DNA of 64,000 nucleotides from Nitrospirota bacterium. Lineage in GTDB: Bacteria > Nitrospinota_A > UBA7883 > JACRGQ01. The notes beneath the pieces were generated by a model. That model was not told where the DNA came from and searched no databases. It saw nothing but the letters and a program-made list of their open reading frames with translations. Where the stretch lies: assembly GCA_024275955.1 (NCBI GenBank), contig JAJRYD010000007.1, positions 1 through 64,000 of the forward strand. The letters run 5' to 3'. Position numbers and translations under genes: made by a program. The stretch's first letter is position 1, and every line of letters starts with the position of its first letter. Below, in pieces: positions 45,327 through 55,610 of this stretch.

Positions 45327-45455
45327 GGGGCTGTTGCCGAATGAGATAAATTTGGTTTTTCTACAAATTACCAATCTCTAAAGGTTCTATTTTAAAGAAG
45401 TTGGGAAATGAACTTCTTCTTAAAATCCTCAAAAAACTCTTTTGGAAACAGTCCC
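45327..45455 (+). mobile_element. MITE family A, copy 7 (subtype II) with 5-bp target duplication
   Basis: GGGGCTGTTGCCGAAT at left, TTTTGGAAACAGTCCC at right, flanked by exact TTAAG at 45322-45326 and 45456-45460. A central hairpin (AAGAAGTT/AACTTCTT) sits inside. Lies about 150 bp beyond the 3' end of the 15-haem cytochrome gene. Confidence 0.94.
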
Positions 45456-45610
45456 TTAAGAACATTGAAATGGGGTAGAGAGATAGGCTTCATCAAAGCA
45501 GATTAGTGTTTGGGCAGGCTGTTGCGGTTGTTTGCACTTTCAGCAGGCATAACCGAACTTCTCACTTTTTGCCTTGCAGGTAATCTTGATGCTGTAATCC
45601 AAGCAACGAA

Positions 45611-47227
45611 TCAGAAGTCATCCGGTTTTATATGACAAAAAGTACAGTCTTCGGTAACTGCGGTGGCACCTTCGCCATTATGGCATCCGCCGCAATATTT
45701 ACCGCGAATCATATTGCTCATCGTTAAAAGCCCAAGAGAATCTGCGCTACCGAAATCCATGTCGAAATATCTATCATGGCAGTCCCCGCACTCTGGGGAC
45801 ATAGTCTGGTGAAGCGAGTGATCGAAACGAACGGGATCCAAGCCTTCCGTATCGACAAACCAGAAGATGCCTTTTTCCTTCGGCACCGCTAAAACTTCTC
45901 CCCTTATTTCAAGCCCCATCGCAAGGTTAAGGCTATTTTCCGCGGCCTCAAGCAGGTTAAGTGAATAGCCTACATTATGGATGCCGACACTCTGATTGAC
46001 GAAATAGTAGTTATAGCTGGCATTTTCCATGAGTCGGGCAATTTTTTGATCATCCGGTTTTTTGCCGAATTTGAATTTAGCTTTCTCCATCTTACTAGCG
46101 ACTTCATTAAGCCTTTTTTCTATAATTTCTTTCCACTGCTCTAGTATCTCGCCATACCGTTTGTCGTTGTTATGACATTCCACGCATCTTTTTTTAAGAG
46201 CAATTTTTGATTGGCCCTTGAAGTCAGGGTTCAAAGCAGGCCAAGCAGAATCGTGGCAGCCGATGCAGTCCACTCCCGCCTGAAACATCGGGCCGGGTCT
46301 GTCCGGCGTTCCAAGCCCGCCACGCCCGCTATAAAGGGTTTTTATGCCGGAATGTTTCGCAAGGTGGCACGATTTACAGTCGGAACCGGCCACCTTTGCC
46401 TTAGGGTCTGAGCGGTGCTTTATATCTTCATGGCAAAGGAAGCATTCTAGGTGCTTTGCTGCATGTATACGATGCAGCTCCACCCTTTTACCTTTAACCA
46501 CAACGCGCTCTTCAAAATTATGACAGTTGTAGCAGGTGCTTTCCTTGACGGTGCCTCTGCCCTTCACAACATCGCTATGGCACTCGTAGCAGTTTACTTT
46601 TCTCTCGGCTATTGTTTCATGCTCTATATTTCTTTTGCCAAGCTCGATTAGTTTGGGCAATTTTTTGTGGCAGAGCGCGCATTGGGTATCGCTGTTGTCA
46701 GCCGTGGTTTTAGTAGAATCAAACTCCTGCAGATGGCACAGATAACAGCGCATTTCATTTACCGATATATGTTTTCCGATTTTTAACGGGGAATGGCAGG
46801 AGGTGCATTTAAGGTCATTTTCAAGCCCTTCCTTGAAATGCGGCTGGTGGTTAAATTCTGCTTTGCCTTTAAACGGTTTTGTTTCCCCTAATTTCTCTTT
46901 TACATGGCAGCCTGCCTGTAGACAACTGGCATCTTCTATATGGGCAAAAGGTTTAGGGCTGTATGTGCCAGTGAGATATTTAACTACTAGGGCGCTTGCC
47001 TCAAACTTGCCGCGAAGCGTGCCAACAATACCCGGGTCGAAATGACATTTTGTGCAGGTTATACCGCTATGCTTGGATTCTTTCCACGATTGGTAGTAAG
47101 GCTCCATATTATGGCAACTGCGGCAGAATGTAGGAGAGGAGCTGTAAGAAGAAAACCCTATCGCAACGAAAGCCAGCACTGCTATTCCGCCAGCGAACAG
47201 GCTAAAACGCTTTAACAATACCAGCAC
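45611..47227 (-). CDS. Multihaem cytochrome c, NapC/NirT-anchored, 15 haem sites
   Basis: 538 residues. An N-terminal membrane anchor (about 8-28) precedes a NapC/NirT-like start (FCRSCHNMEPYYQSW). Canonical CxxCH sites begin at residues 35, 58, 141, 161, 183, 213, 232, 262, 284, 321, 348, 480, 512 and 528; a further CX4CH begins at 102 (CLQAGCH). A helical, haem-free stretch (about 353-450) with SVGIHNVGYSLNLLEAAE recalls octahaem and NrfA-type helices. Probably a periplasmic electron conduit from the quinone pool; acceptor unknown. Its neighbour is a 5-haem cytochrome. Confidence 0.88.
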   Translation of the reverse strand: MLVLLKRFSLFAGGIAVLAFVAIGFSSYSSSPTFCRSCHNMEPYYQSWKESKHSGITCTKCHFDPGIVGTLRGKFEASALVVKYLTGTYSPKPFAHIEDASCLQAGCHVKEKLGETKPFKGKAEFNHQPHFKEGLENDLKCTSCHSPLKIGKHISVNEMRCYLCHLQEFDSTKTTADNSDTQCALCHKKLPKLIELGKRNIEHETIAERKVNCYECHSDVVKGRGTVKESTCYNCHNFEERVVVKGKRVELHRIHAAKHLECFLCHEDIKHRSDPKAKVAGSDCKSCHLAKHSGIKTLYSGRGGLGTPDRPGPMFQAGVDCIGCHDSAWPALNPDFKGQSKIALKKRCVECHNNDKRYGEILEQWKEIIEKRLNEVASKMEKAKFKFGKKPDDQKIARLMENASYNYYFVNQSVGIHNVGYSLNLLEAAENSLNLAMGLEIRGEVLAVPKEKGIFWFVDTEGLDPVRFDHSLHQTMSPECGDCHDRYFDMDFGSADSLGLLTMSNMIRGKYCGGCHNGEGATAVTEDCTFCHIKPDDF

Positions 47228-47376
47228 CCCCCGACATAAATTAACAATTCTAAAGCTTTGTCATTGCTTTCCAGTGCGGGGTTCGGCACAGCCATCACTC
47301 ACCGAGACATTAATGGTTTTTCCTCGTCATGCCCCGCCCGACAAGCTCTCCTTCCTGCACTACGGCGGAAGTTATC

Positions 47377-48501
47377 TTAGCGTAATGGAGTTTTGTCCAC
47401 TTTTTGCTCTGTCTCAGAAATGCTGATTTTCATTTCCACTTCAGTTGTAACAAGTGGCCTATACATAAAATATGTCTTGGCTATTATTTTTTTTACCTTT
47501 CCAAGATTGGAAGTAAAAAGGAAGTTTTCGATACGGGATTCTCCTGCTTGCAAACGGTTATCCGCGGCAATCCTCCTGCCATAAAGGAAAACTTCTCCAT
47601 CCTCTCTAACCTCTCTGTTGTCCTTTGTCACGATTACCTTGCTGTATGTTCTTTTTTTCTTCTCTATCGTATTTCCTTTTTCATCAATCGTTCGTACTTC
47701 AAGTATCAATAAGCGGGCAGGGGTGCCTGTTGGAATAGAGTGTCCCGCTTTGGCATTCGTAATTTTTATTTTTGTTTTCAGCCTTTTCCCGTCATTGGTT
47801 GTTTTGAGAGTTCTAACGGTTACAGCATCTTTCATGCTTTCGACATTGTGGGAAAGGGAATGGTCGTGGATTTTGTTCCTTCCCCCCTCGTTGGCGGTTT
47901 TCCCACTAACTTCCGGCATATGACAGCTTTGACAATGCTTTCCTTCCTTGGCAAAAGATGACTTTTTCCACTCGCTGTATGTCACTCCTACATGCACATT
48001 GTGGCGGTTTTTAAAGTCATGGCACCCCGCGCAAAGTTTTGACGATGCAAAATCAGCCGAGTACTTAGTCTTGTGATGTTTGGAGTCGGCATTTTTTAAG
48101 ACAGATATTTTTGTTTTGCCAGGCTTGTTAACGAAAGTGCTGTTTCCCCCATTAAGGTGTATCTTAGTGATGGTATGGCAAAAGTCACATGTTACCCCTT
48201 CGGCAGTTATGGGAAGATTGGCGCCATAATCGCCGGTTACCACGACCGTTGGTGCGTGACAATTCAGGCAGTACTCTTTGGCCTTGCCAGCGGTATCGGT
48301 ATAGGCCTTGCGGTATGCGTTAGTAAAAATCGGGTTGGTATATGAAAGTGCGTGAAGGCTTTTTTTCCAGTTATTGTAGATATCTCCGTGGCACTCCCCG
48401 CACACTTTGGCACTTTCAAAAACAGCCTTTTGAGAAGAAATAGCAATCTGCGGTAGCACGAATGCCATTGCCATCAACAAAAGAGAGAGCCTTCTTATCA
48501 T
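47377..48501 (-). CDS. Five-haem cytochrome c554-like protein with C-terminal beta domain
   Basis: Signal peptide (cleavage near AISSQ), then five CxxCH motifs: CGECH, CLNCH, CDFCH, CAGCH, CQSCH in residues about 33-200. The C-terminal about 160 residues are haem-free and beta-rich (KIKITNAKAGHSIPTGTPARLLILEVRT), as in cytochrome c-552/554-type proteins of electron-transfer chains. Precedes the 15-haem gene on the same strand by 150 bp; they may act together. Confidence 0.85.
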   Translation of the reverse strand: MIRRLSLLLMAMAFVLPQIAISSQKAVFESAKVCGECHGDIYNNWKKSLHALSYTNPIFTNAYRKAYTDTAGKAKEYCLNCHAPTVVVTGDYGANLPITAEGVTCDFCHTITKIHLNGGNSTFVNKPGKTKISVLKNADSKHHKTKYSADFASSKLCAGCHDFKNRHNVHVGVTYSEWKKSSFAKEGKHCQSCHMPEVSGKTANEGGRNKIHDHSLSHNVESMKDAVTVRTLKTTNDGKRLKTKIKITNAKAGHSIPTGTPARLLILEVRTIDEKGNTIEKKKRTYSKVIVTKDNREVREDGEVFLYGRRIAADNRLQAGESRIENFLFTSNLGKVKKIIAKTYFMYRPLVTTEVEMKISISETEQKVDKTPLR

Positions 48502-48771
48502 CTTAACAGCCCCTTATAGTATTACCCAGCACCCTTCGCCTATTATTCTATTCTATTTGTGAAATATTTCAAATACAAAGCGGCAGGGATGGCGCAAAGG
48601 TACAAAGCCCAAGTTTTTTGAGTTGAGCGTGAATGGTTTGGTGGTAAAGAAGCTAGAGCCAGAGAAACTTATTCCAAAAGAGAGAAGATTTGTTTTCTCA
48701 AGGACGCGGTACCTAGCAGAGAATTATCAAAGGAAAAGGAGATTGTGGAATATTACTCCGGCAAGCTGTGA

Positions 48772-49140
48772 TTAGTCTTTAAGGTGAAAATGAATCCGTT
48801 TGACAAGATCCTCAAGATCTACAGGTTTGCTGAAAACCGCGTCCGCGCCAGCGGCGAGGAGCTTTTCGTCCATCTTTTCAACAGCGATGGCGGTTATGAT
48901 TATTATTTTCACATTGGGGTTTATCTCTTTAATAAGCTTTAGCGCGTGGTATCCATCAAGCCACGGCATCCTCATATCGAGCGTTACGGCATCCGGCGGG
49001 TTATCTTTTATCATGTCCAATGCCTGCTCCCCGTTGGTAGTAAAGCTCGCATCGAAACCAGCTTTATCTAGGTATGCCTTTAGACTTTTGCAAAAATCGT
49101 ATTCGTCGTCGACTATTAAAACCTTGCGCTTATCTTCCAT
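48772..49140 (-). CDS. Single-domain response regulator (CheY-like, 122 aa)
   Basis: Receiver only: acidic DD at 11-12, phosphoacceptor Asp55 in VTLDMRMP, conserved Lys in FSKPVD. No output domain. ATG at 49140 is chosen because GGAGG lies 7 nt upstream. The neighbouring kinase gene ends 80 bp upstream on the same strand, so it is the likely phosphodonor. Confidence 0.9.
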   Translation of the reverse strand: MEDKRKVLIVDDEYDFCKSLKAYLDKAGFDASFTTNGEQALDMIKDNPPDAVTLDMRMPWLDGYHALKLIKEINPNVKIIIITAIAVEKMDEKLLAAGADAVFSKPVDLEDLVKRIHFHLKD

Positions 49141-49220
49141 ATCGTAACCTCCGTCCACCGATAATAACATAGATACCGATATATCAACCTTCCTCACGAC
49201 ACAAAACAGCTGATTTTTCT

Positions 49221-50624
49221 TTAGGCTCCCGCTGGCAGAATAATGGTAAATTCCGCGCCGTGGTCGTCTCTGTTTCCGGCGCTTATAGTTCCGCCTAGGT
49301 TCTCGATTATAGAATGAACCAACGACAACCCAAGGCCAGTACCGTCTCCGGGATCTTTTGTACTGAAAAACGGGTCAAAAACCTTGCCGATAATATCGTC
49401 TGGAATACCATGTCCGTTATCGGAAAAGATAATAGAGATATCTTTGCCGAGGTTTTTCGTCTTTACCGTGATTTTGCTTTTAACTTGTCCTTTAAGAGCG
49501 TCGCGGGAGTTATTAAGCAGGTTGAGAAAAACCTGCGCTATCTGGTCTTCATCGCCTCTTGCCATCGGCAGGTTTTTGGCGTAATCCCTCACTATCCTAA
49601 TATTGTCAAGGCTGAGGTCGTGCTCAATAAGGGTCGCGGTTTTATCGAAAAGTTCATGGATGTCAAAATTGGTAATTTCCGCTTTTTTCCGGTGAGCGAA
49701 CATCCGCAGATTGTTTGTTATTTTGGTAGCTCTCTTAACCTGTTTCATAATTATGCCGAGGTTCTCTCTCATATCCGGCGTAAGTTTGTCCAGTTTCATT
49801 ACCTGTACCATAGTGCTTATGATGTTAAGAGGGTTTAATATCTCATGGGCTACCCCTGCAGAAAGCGTGCCTATAGAGGCAAGCTTTTCAGTTCTGACAA
49901 GGAGCCTTTGTGCCGCGTCTGCCTGCGCAATTACCGTTTTTAGTTCCTCGTTCCGGCTTTCAAGCTCCCAAAAAAGCGGGTTACTTAGCCTGACGAAAAG
50001 CATGGAGCCTGCAACCGTAAAGATAAACCCCAGTGCCAAAGCTCCTGCCACCGCTTTTTTAAAAGGGTCGTATATTCTTCCCATCTCTATTTTTGTCACG
50101 ATGCCAACCGTGTAGCCGGGCCAATCGACAGGCTGGTAGGCAGTCAATGCCTTAATACCGAAATTATCAAGTGCTACCATTGTTCCTCTTTTTCCCAAAA
50201 GAGCCATCTGCATAGGTTTGGCAAGGCTACTGCCCATTTTAATAATTTCGGGCGGTTTTTTGTACTCCTGCTGGTTAGTATGTTCAAGGAGAAACTCCAT
50301 CTTCCCTTCTTTTAGCAGTGCCAGGCTCATATCTGTAATACGCTTCACACCGATGTGATCATCTTTATGATGCTCCCTAATCTGAGACAATGTGGCGTTA
50401 AATGATTTTTGAGGGTCGCCTTCAACTGCATGCTTAGTATTAAATTTTGCTACTGTTTCTATAAAATGCGCGAGGCTTCGCGTGTTTTTGGAAAGTGTTT
50501 CCACATAATGGTCGTACACGGAGCGGTAAAACAGCAGTAAAGAAACAGATATGACGGAAAGAACGACAACTGTCATAACAATAAGAAGGTATTTCAGCCT
50601 TTCGCGGCCGATCTCTTTTTTCAT
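49221..50624 (-). CDS. Membrane sensor histidine kinase with periplasmic domain
   Basis: 467 residues from ATG 50624 (a GTG at 50678 is an alternative). Two membrane spans (about 10-35 and 175-198) frame a Cache-like periplasmic sensor of about 140 residues. HisKA has [12 protein letters not shown]; HATPase has the N-box [16 protein letters not shown] and GTGLGLSLV. Acts with the single-domain receiver downstream. It lies near the multihaem cytochromes, suggesting redox or ligand sensing, by position only. Confidence 0.88.
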   Translation of the reverse strand: MKKEIGRERLKYLLIVMTVVVLSVISVSLLLFYRSVYDHYVETLSKNTRSLAHFIETVAKFNTKHAVEGDPQKSFNATLSQIREHHKDDHIGVKRITDMSLALLKEGKMEFLLEHTNQQEYKKPPEIIKMGSSLAKPMQMALLGKRGTMVALDNFGIKALTAYQPVDWPGYTVGIVTKIEMGRIYDPFKKAVAGALALGFIFTVAGSMLFVRLSNPLFWELESRNEELKTVIAQADAAQRLLVRTEKLASIGTLSAGVAHEILNPLNIISTMVQVMKLDKLTPDMRENLGIIMKQVKRATKITNNLRMFAHRKKAEITNFDIHELFDKTATLIEHDLSLDNIRIVRDYAKNLPMARGDEDQIAQVFLNLLNNSRDALKGQVKSKITVKTKNLGKDISIIFSDNGHGIPDDIIGKVFDPFFSTKDPGDGTGLGLSLVHSIIENLGGTISAGNRDDHGAEFTIILPAGA

Positions 50625-50952
50625 TCTCTTTTCACTCTTACCCTCTAATATTTTTACGGTTTCCCTGCTGTAAACCACTCGTGGCTGAAAAAGCTTTAAT
50701 GTGTCGGCCTAAAATTAAGTTTAACCGATATTTTCCGTCCGGCATCATCTGCCCCTCTTACTCATCGCGGGGGCAAAGTAGCCTGATACTCCATTCTATA
50801 TTCTTTCCTAAATGTTTGCCGTTCGGGCGTAGAATACCGGCATAGGGTACCGGACAGCTGTTTTGCTACCTGCATATTTGCTAAAAAAATCGTGGAACAG
50901 GTTAACGACAGCTTGCTGATGCCGTAACACGAATATAAGGAACAATAACTCG

Positions 50953-53610
50953 ATGAGTAAAAAGAGACTCTTTCTGGTGGACGGCCCCGGGTTTTATTAC
51001 CGTGCCTTTTTCGGGATAAAGGGAAACCTTAAAAGCCCTGACGGAACGCCGACCAACGCCGTCTACGGCTTTACCCGCATGATGGAGAACATAAGAAAGG
51101 AACAGCCGGATTTTCTTGTCATCGCGCTCGACTCGAAGGAGAGAACCTTTAGGCATGAGATGTACAAGGAGTACAAGGCTAACCGGCAGAAGATGCCGGA
51201 AGACCTTTGCGTACAGCTTCCCATTATCGAGAAGGTGATTGACGCTCTTAACCTGCCTATCTTAAAAGAGCCGGGGCTTGAAGCCGACGACCTTATAGGG
51301 TTCGCGGCAAAGAGAGCTGTAGAGAGCGGTTTCGAGGTTCTCATTTATAGTGGCGACAAAGATATGATGCAGCTTGTCGGCGACAACGTAAAGATGTTCG
51401 ACCCATTAAAGGAAAAGCTTATAGACGCGAGTGGCGTAGAGGAAAAGTTCGGCGTTCCTCCATCGGGGGTGGTAGATATGCTTGGGCTGATGGGCGATTC
51501 TTCCGACAATATTCCCGGTGTTCCAGGGGTGGGGGCAAAGACCGCGCTAAAGCTTTTAAAAGAGTACGGCGATATGGAAAACCTTCTCGCTAACGCCTGC
51601 GAGATTAAACAGCCAAAGCTAAAGGAGTCGCTCACGAAGTTTGCCTCTCAGGCAAGGCTTAGCAGACGGCTGGCGACAGTAAAGACCGACTTGGATATGA
51701 AACTCGATTTTGACAGCTGGAAACTGACGAAACCGAATAAGGCCAAGGCAGAAAAACTTTTCCGAGAGCTTGGCTTTAGATCTTTGGTAAACGAGAGCGA
51801 AACGGTAAGAGCTAAAAAGGGGAGATACAAAACTGTTTTGACGATAAAAGAGCTGGAGGCTTTGGCGCAAGAGCTTAAAAAAGCCAAAAGGTTCGCTGTC
51901 GATGCCGAAACTACTTCGATGGAGCCTGTAAAGGCGAGGCTTATCGGCATCTCCTTTAGCTATAAAGAAGGCGAAGGCTGTTACATACCAGTAGGGCATA
52001 ATTACGACGGTGCCAAAGAGCAGTTGCCCAAAAGCAAAGTGATAGAGATGCTAAAGCCGTTATTGGAAGATACGAAGATTGAGAAGTATGGGCAAAATAT
52101 AAAGTACGACATGATTGTGCTGGAGCGTGAGGGGGTTTACATAAACCCGCTGTCGTTCGACACGATGATAGCTTCGTACCTTTTGAACGCCGAGGAGAGA
52201 CGGCACGGCCTTTCACAGCTCGCTGACAGACTGCTTGGATACACGATGATCGAGTATTCAGACGTTGCCGGCAAGGGAGCGAAAGAGATCTCGTTCAGCA
52301 AAGTGGAGATAGGCAGAGCTACAGAGTATGCCGCGGAGGATGCCGATATAACTTTTCGTCTTACCGCTATTTTAAAAAAGAAAATTAAAAAGGAAGGTTT
52401 CCAAAAGCTTTACGATGAGATGGAGCTTCCGCTGATAAAGGTACTCGCTTCGATGGAGCGAAACGGCATAGCGATAGATGCCGGTAAGCTGGAGCGCTAT
52501 TCCAAAGAGCTTGAGGAAGCTCTTGGAAAGCTGGAAAAGGAGATTTACAAAACAGCAGGAGAGGAGTTTAATATAGCTTCTCCCAAACAGCTTGGCGTAA
52601 TCCTTTTTGAAAAGCTGGGGCTAAAGGTTATAAAGAAAACCAAGAGAGGCCCGTCGACAGATCAAAAAGTTCTCGAAACCCTTTCGGAGAGCCATCCGCT
52701 ACCTTTGCTGCTTCTTCGTTATAGGACGCTTGCCAAGCTGAATTCCACCTACGTTAAACCGCTTCCGGCTATGGTGTCGCCGGAGACAGGGAGGATACAT
52801 ACATCGTTCAATCAGGCGATGGCGGCCACGGGACGGCTTAGTTCATCTTCTCCAAACCTTCAAAATATTCCGGTGAGAACCGAAGAGGGGAGGAAAATCC
52901 GAGAGGCGTTCCATGCGGTAAAAGGATCGTTGCTTATCTCTGCCGACTATTCGCAGATAGAGCTTAGATTGCTCGCGCACCTGAGCGGAGATAAACTGCT
53001 GACCGAATCGTTCAATAGCGATGAGGATGTGCACGCGAGGACAGCGAGGGAGCTTTTTGGCGAAATAGCCGGAGAGTCGGGCGATATGCGGCAGATAGCC
53101 AAAGCTGTGAATTTTTCGATAATCTACGGCAAAACAGCTTTCGGCCTTTCGAGAGACCTGAAAATTTCACGCAGTGAAGCGGCTGGCTATATAGAAAACT
53201 ATTTTGCGAGGTATAGCGGTGTTTTCGATTTTACTAAATCGGTAATAGAAGAGGCGAAGGCTAACGGTTTTGTTTCTACAATGGCGGGGCGCAAAAGAAA
53301 CCTACCGGATATCAACTCCGCCAACAAAACGATGCGCGAAATGGCCGAGAGGATGGCGGTCAACAGTGTGGTACAGGGGTCTGCGGCGGATCTTATGAAA
53401 AAAGCGATGATTGATATTCATGCCGCCATTGAAGGGAGCGATTCGAAAATGCTTTTGCAGGTGCATGACGAGCTTATTTTCGAAGTTCCCGAAAGAGGGG
53501 CGGCAAAGCTTTCCGCTCTTGCGCGGGATATTATGGAAACTGTATGGAAGCTTTCCGTTCCGCTTAAGGTGCAGGTTAGTAGCTCCACCCACTGGGGCAA
53601 TCTTCACTAA
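50953..53610 (+). CDS. polA: DNA polymerase I
   Basis: 885 residues: 5'-3' exonuclease (1-290, VDGPGFYYRAFFG, YSGDKDMMQLV), proofreading 3'-5' exonuclease with intact D317-A-E319 (VDAETT), and polymerase with motif A ISADYSQIELR, O-helix RQIAKAVNFSIIYG and motif C LLQVHDELIFE. All three activities look functional. The stop (TAA, 53608-53610) lies inside the target duplication of a MITE. Confidence 0.98.
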   Translation: MSKKRLFLVDGPGFYYRAFFGIKGNLKSPDGTPTNAVYGFTRMMENIRKEQPDFLVIALDSKERTFRHEMYKEYKANRQKMPEDLCVQLPIIEKVIDALNLPILKEPGLEADDLIGFAAKRAVESGFEVLIYSGDKDMMQLVGDNVKMFDPLKEKLIDASGVEEKFGVPPSGVVDMLGLMGDSSDNIPGVPGVGAKTALKLLKEYGDMENLLANACEIKQPKLKESLTKFASQARLSRRLATVKTDLDMKLDFDSWKLTKPNKAKAEKLFRELGFRSLVNESETVRAKKGRYKTVLTIKELEALAQELKKAKRFAVDAETTSMEPVKARLIGISFSYKEGEGCYIPVGHNYDGAKEQLPKSKVIEMLKPLLEDTKIEKYGQNIKYDMIVLEREGVYINPLSFDTMIASYLLNAEERRHGLSQLADRLLGYTMIEYSDVAGKGAKEISFSKVEIGRATEYAAEDADITFRLTAILKKKIKKEGFQKLYDEMELPLIKVLASMERNGIAIDAGKLERYSKELEEALGKLEKEIYKTAGEEFNIASPKQLGVILFEKLGLKVIKKTKRGPSTDQKVLETLSESHPLPLLLLRYRTLAKLNSTYVKPLPAMVSPETGRIHTSFNQAMAATGRLSSSSPNLQNIPVRTEEGRKIREAFHAVKGSLLISADYSQIELRLLAHLSGDKLLTESFNSDEDVHARTARELFGEIAGESGDMRQIAKAVNFSIIYGKTAFGLSRDLKISRSEAAGYIENYFARYSGVFDFTKSVIEEAKANGFVSTMAGRKRNLPDINSANKTMREMAERMAVNSVVQGSAADLMKKAMIDIHAAIEGSDSKMLLQVHDELIFEVPERGAAKLSALARDIMETVWKLSVPLKVQVSSSTHWGNLH

Positions 53611-53611
53611 A

Positions 53612-53744
53612 GGGAGCTGTTGCCAAATCCTGTAAATTTGATTTTGCCTAAAAGGTTGCCAACCGCTGAAACATCTGCCTTGAAGAAGTGAAAAGATAAC
53701 TCTCTTCCTTAAAATGCTCCAAAAACTATTTCGGCAACAGATCT
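53612..53744 (+). mobile_element. MITE family A, copy 8 (subtype I) at the polA stop codon
   Basis: Left end GGGAGCTGTTGCC, right end TTCGGCAACAGATCT (last four bases changed). Exact CTAAA duplications at 53607-53611 and 53745-53749; the left one contains the polA stop codon. Inserted between polA and nadA. Confidence 0.9.
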
Positions 53745-53804
53745 CTAAAAGGCTATGAATTAAAGCTGTTGAAGATTGGGTTATTGTATGACAGATTACT
53801 GAGT

Positions 53805-54728
53805 ATGCGCAATGAAATAAAACAGCTGACAAAAGAGATACTACAGCTTAAAAAAGAACGAAACGCCGTAATACTTGCCCACAACTACCAGCGTGACGAG
53901 ATACAGGAGATTGCCGACCATTGCGGCGACTCTCTTGGGCTAAGCCAGATAGCGGCCCAGAGCGATGCCGACGTTATAGCTTTTTGCGGCGTACACTTTA
54001 TGGCGGAAAGCGCGGCGATACTCGCTCCAGAAAAAACCGTGCTCCTTCCAAACAAAGACGCAGGATGCCCGATGGCCGACATGGTTACGGCAGAGGGACT
54101 CAGAAAGAAAAAAAAAGAGCTGGGCAATACGCCGATAGTCACTTATGTCAATTCCTCGGCAGAGGTAAAGGCCGAATCCGACATATGCTGTACATCGGCT
54201 AATGTGGTCTCCGTGGTAAACTCTCTTGAGGGTGACTCTGTCTACATGGTGCCTGATATGAACCTTGCGAAATTTGCCGCTACAAAAACCGACAAAAAAA
54301 TAGACTGGTGGAAAGGCTTTTGCCCCACGCACCAGCTTGTAACCGGAAACGAAGCGAAAAAAGTAAAAGCCGATAACAAAGGCGCGCCGCTTGTCGCGCA
54401 CCCTGAATGCAGACCGGAAGTTCTAGAGCTAGCCGACGAAATACGAAGCACAAGCGGAATCTACAAGTTCGCGAAAGAAACTTCCGCAAAGAAAATAATA
54501 ATAGGCACCGAACTCGGGATACTTTACCGGCTGAAAAAAGAAAACCCGGAAAAGGAATTTATACTCCTATCCAAAAACTTAGTATGCCCTAATATGAAAA
54601 TAACAACTATGGAAGACCTGCGGGATACGTTGCGGAGCATGGAGCCTGTGATAACGGTTAGAGAGCCTATCCTTTCCCGTGCAAGAAAAGCGCTCGACAG
54701 GATGCTGGCCGTCCCGCGCGACCGCTGA
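53805..54728 (+). CDS. nadA: Quinolinate synthase
   Basis: Condenses iminoaspartate and DHAP to quinolinate, first committed step of NAD synthesis, using a [4Fe-4S] cluster. Cysteine ligands in CGVHFM, FCPTHQL and LVCPNM; substrate residues in [23 protein letters not shown] 53805 taken as start (307 aa); a TTG at 53769 could add 12 residues. No nadB or nadC in the window. Confidence 0.94.
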   Translation: MRNEIKQLTKEILQLKKERNAVILAHNYQRDEIQEIADHCGDSLGLSQIAAQSDADVIAFCGVHFMAESAAILAPEKTVLLPNKDAGCPMADMVTAEGLRKKKKELGNTPIVTYVNSSAEVKAESDICCTSANVVSVVNSLEGDSVYMVPDMNLAKFAATKTDKKIDWWKGFCPTHQLVTGNEAKKVKADNKGAPLVAHPECRPEVLELADEIRSTSGIYKFAKETSAKKIIIGTELGILYRLKKENPEKEFILLSKNLVCPNMKITTMEDLRDTLRSMEPVITVREPILSRARKALDRMLAVPRDR

Positions 54729-54803
54729 TAGCAAGCCTCATATAATCGGACAAAAAAACGGATACAGCTGTTATTTGCTTCATATTCTATCCGCGTCTAT
54801 TTT

Positions 54804-54932
54804 GGGACTGTTTTCAAAAGAGTTTTTTGAGCATTTCAAGGGAAAGTTCATTTTCTAACTTCTTTAAAATAGAGTCTTTAGGGATTGGTGATTTCTAGAA
54901 AAATCAAATTTATCTCATTCGGCAACAGCCCC
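54804..54932 (-). mobile_element. MITE family A, copy 9 (subtype II) with 5-bp target duplication
   Basis: Reverse orientation: GGGACTGTTTTC at left, CGGCAACAGCCCC at right. Exact ATTTT duplications at 54799-54803 and 54933-54937. About 75 bp after nadA, before a convergent small gene. Confidence 0.94.
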
Positions 54933-54937
54933 ATTTT

Positions 54938-55188
54938 AGAACAAAATCTGACATTTAATAATAGACGAATGGGAAGCACCTAGTCGAAGTAGGCTCTGTC
55001 GATTCCTCAAATAACAGGCCCTGCTGACAATGATGAACAGTGTGCGAAAAAGCATGATTCGCCAACGCAAAAAAACTGCTGGCGCCAAATCGACACTAGA
55101 GTCTTCTTTTAACACTTTGTTAAATATACCGAGAACCGCTCTAGGAATGAAGAAAAAACATGCCGGCCCGAACCGTAAAAGCTAAAAA
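54938..55188. other. Intergenic stretch without recognised gene
   Basis: No coding region or clear hairpin seen between the MITE copy and the end of the 82-residue minus-strand gene. Confidence 0.35.
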
Positions 55189-55437
55189 TCAGTTAGGCTT
55201 TTTTGACAGAAGTTCCAGCTCTTTGAATATAGACAGCATCTCATTATTATCGATGCTCTTCATAAAGCCGTCTCTTAAAACTTCTCTAAGCATCTGATAT
55301 TCACCGGAAGCTTCGTTCTCCGCAAGCTTTTGAATTTTCTCCATCATCCCGTTTTCATTCCCAAGCCGGATAAAATTCAAAATCAGATCGGTCATGTAAA
55401 TTGAAAACTTTTGCTTAGACCTATCTCTTAATAGCAT
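55189..55437 (-). CDS. Hypothetical small helical protein (82 aa)
   Basis: Predicted all-alpha: LILNFIRLGNENGMMEKIQKLAENEA, then LREVLRDGFMKSIDN and EMLSIFKELELL. No family recognised. ATG 55437 is preceded by GGAGAAAA; an in-frame GTG at 55467 would add 10 residues. Convergent to nadA; the upstream 140 bp before the activase is AT-rich. Confidence 0.5.
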   Translation of the reverse strand: MLLRDRSKQKFSIYMTDLILNFIRLGNENGMMEKIQKLAENEASGEYQMLREVLRDGFMKSIDNNEMLSIFKELELLSKKPN

Positions 55438-55610
55438 TTTTCTCCATCCTTGCTCGAGTTGCGACACCTCTTAACAAAAGTGTACGGTAAAGTGGTGCGA
55501 AAAAAACAGGCCTAACTAAAAATAAAATAACTTTTTTAATTTTAGATAAAACAGTTTTTTGAGAAAAAAGAAAAATATTTCGCACAAATATAGGAAAGCT
55601 ATTATAAACT

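Noticed and set aside
48495-48525. Partial MITE end (AAGGGGCTGTT) before the c554-like gene
   Set aside because: Only 11 bases match, with no interior or second end; likely chance or a ribosome-binding region.
48560-48771. Possible gene remnant after the kinase-regulator pair, readable as protein in three changing frames
   Set aside because: The pieces (KFFELSVNGLVVKKLEPEK, then ELSKEKEIVEYYSGKL) need two frame changes and match no family I can name.
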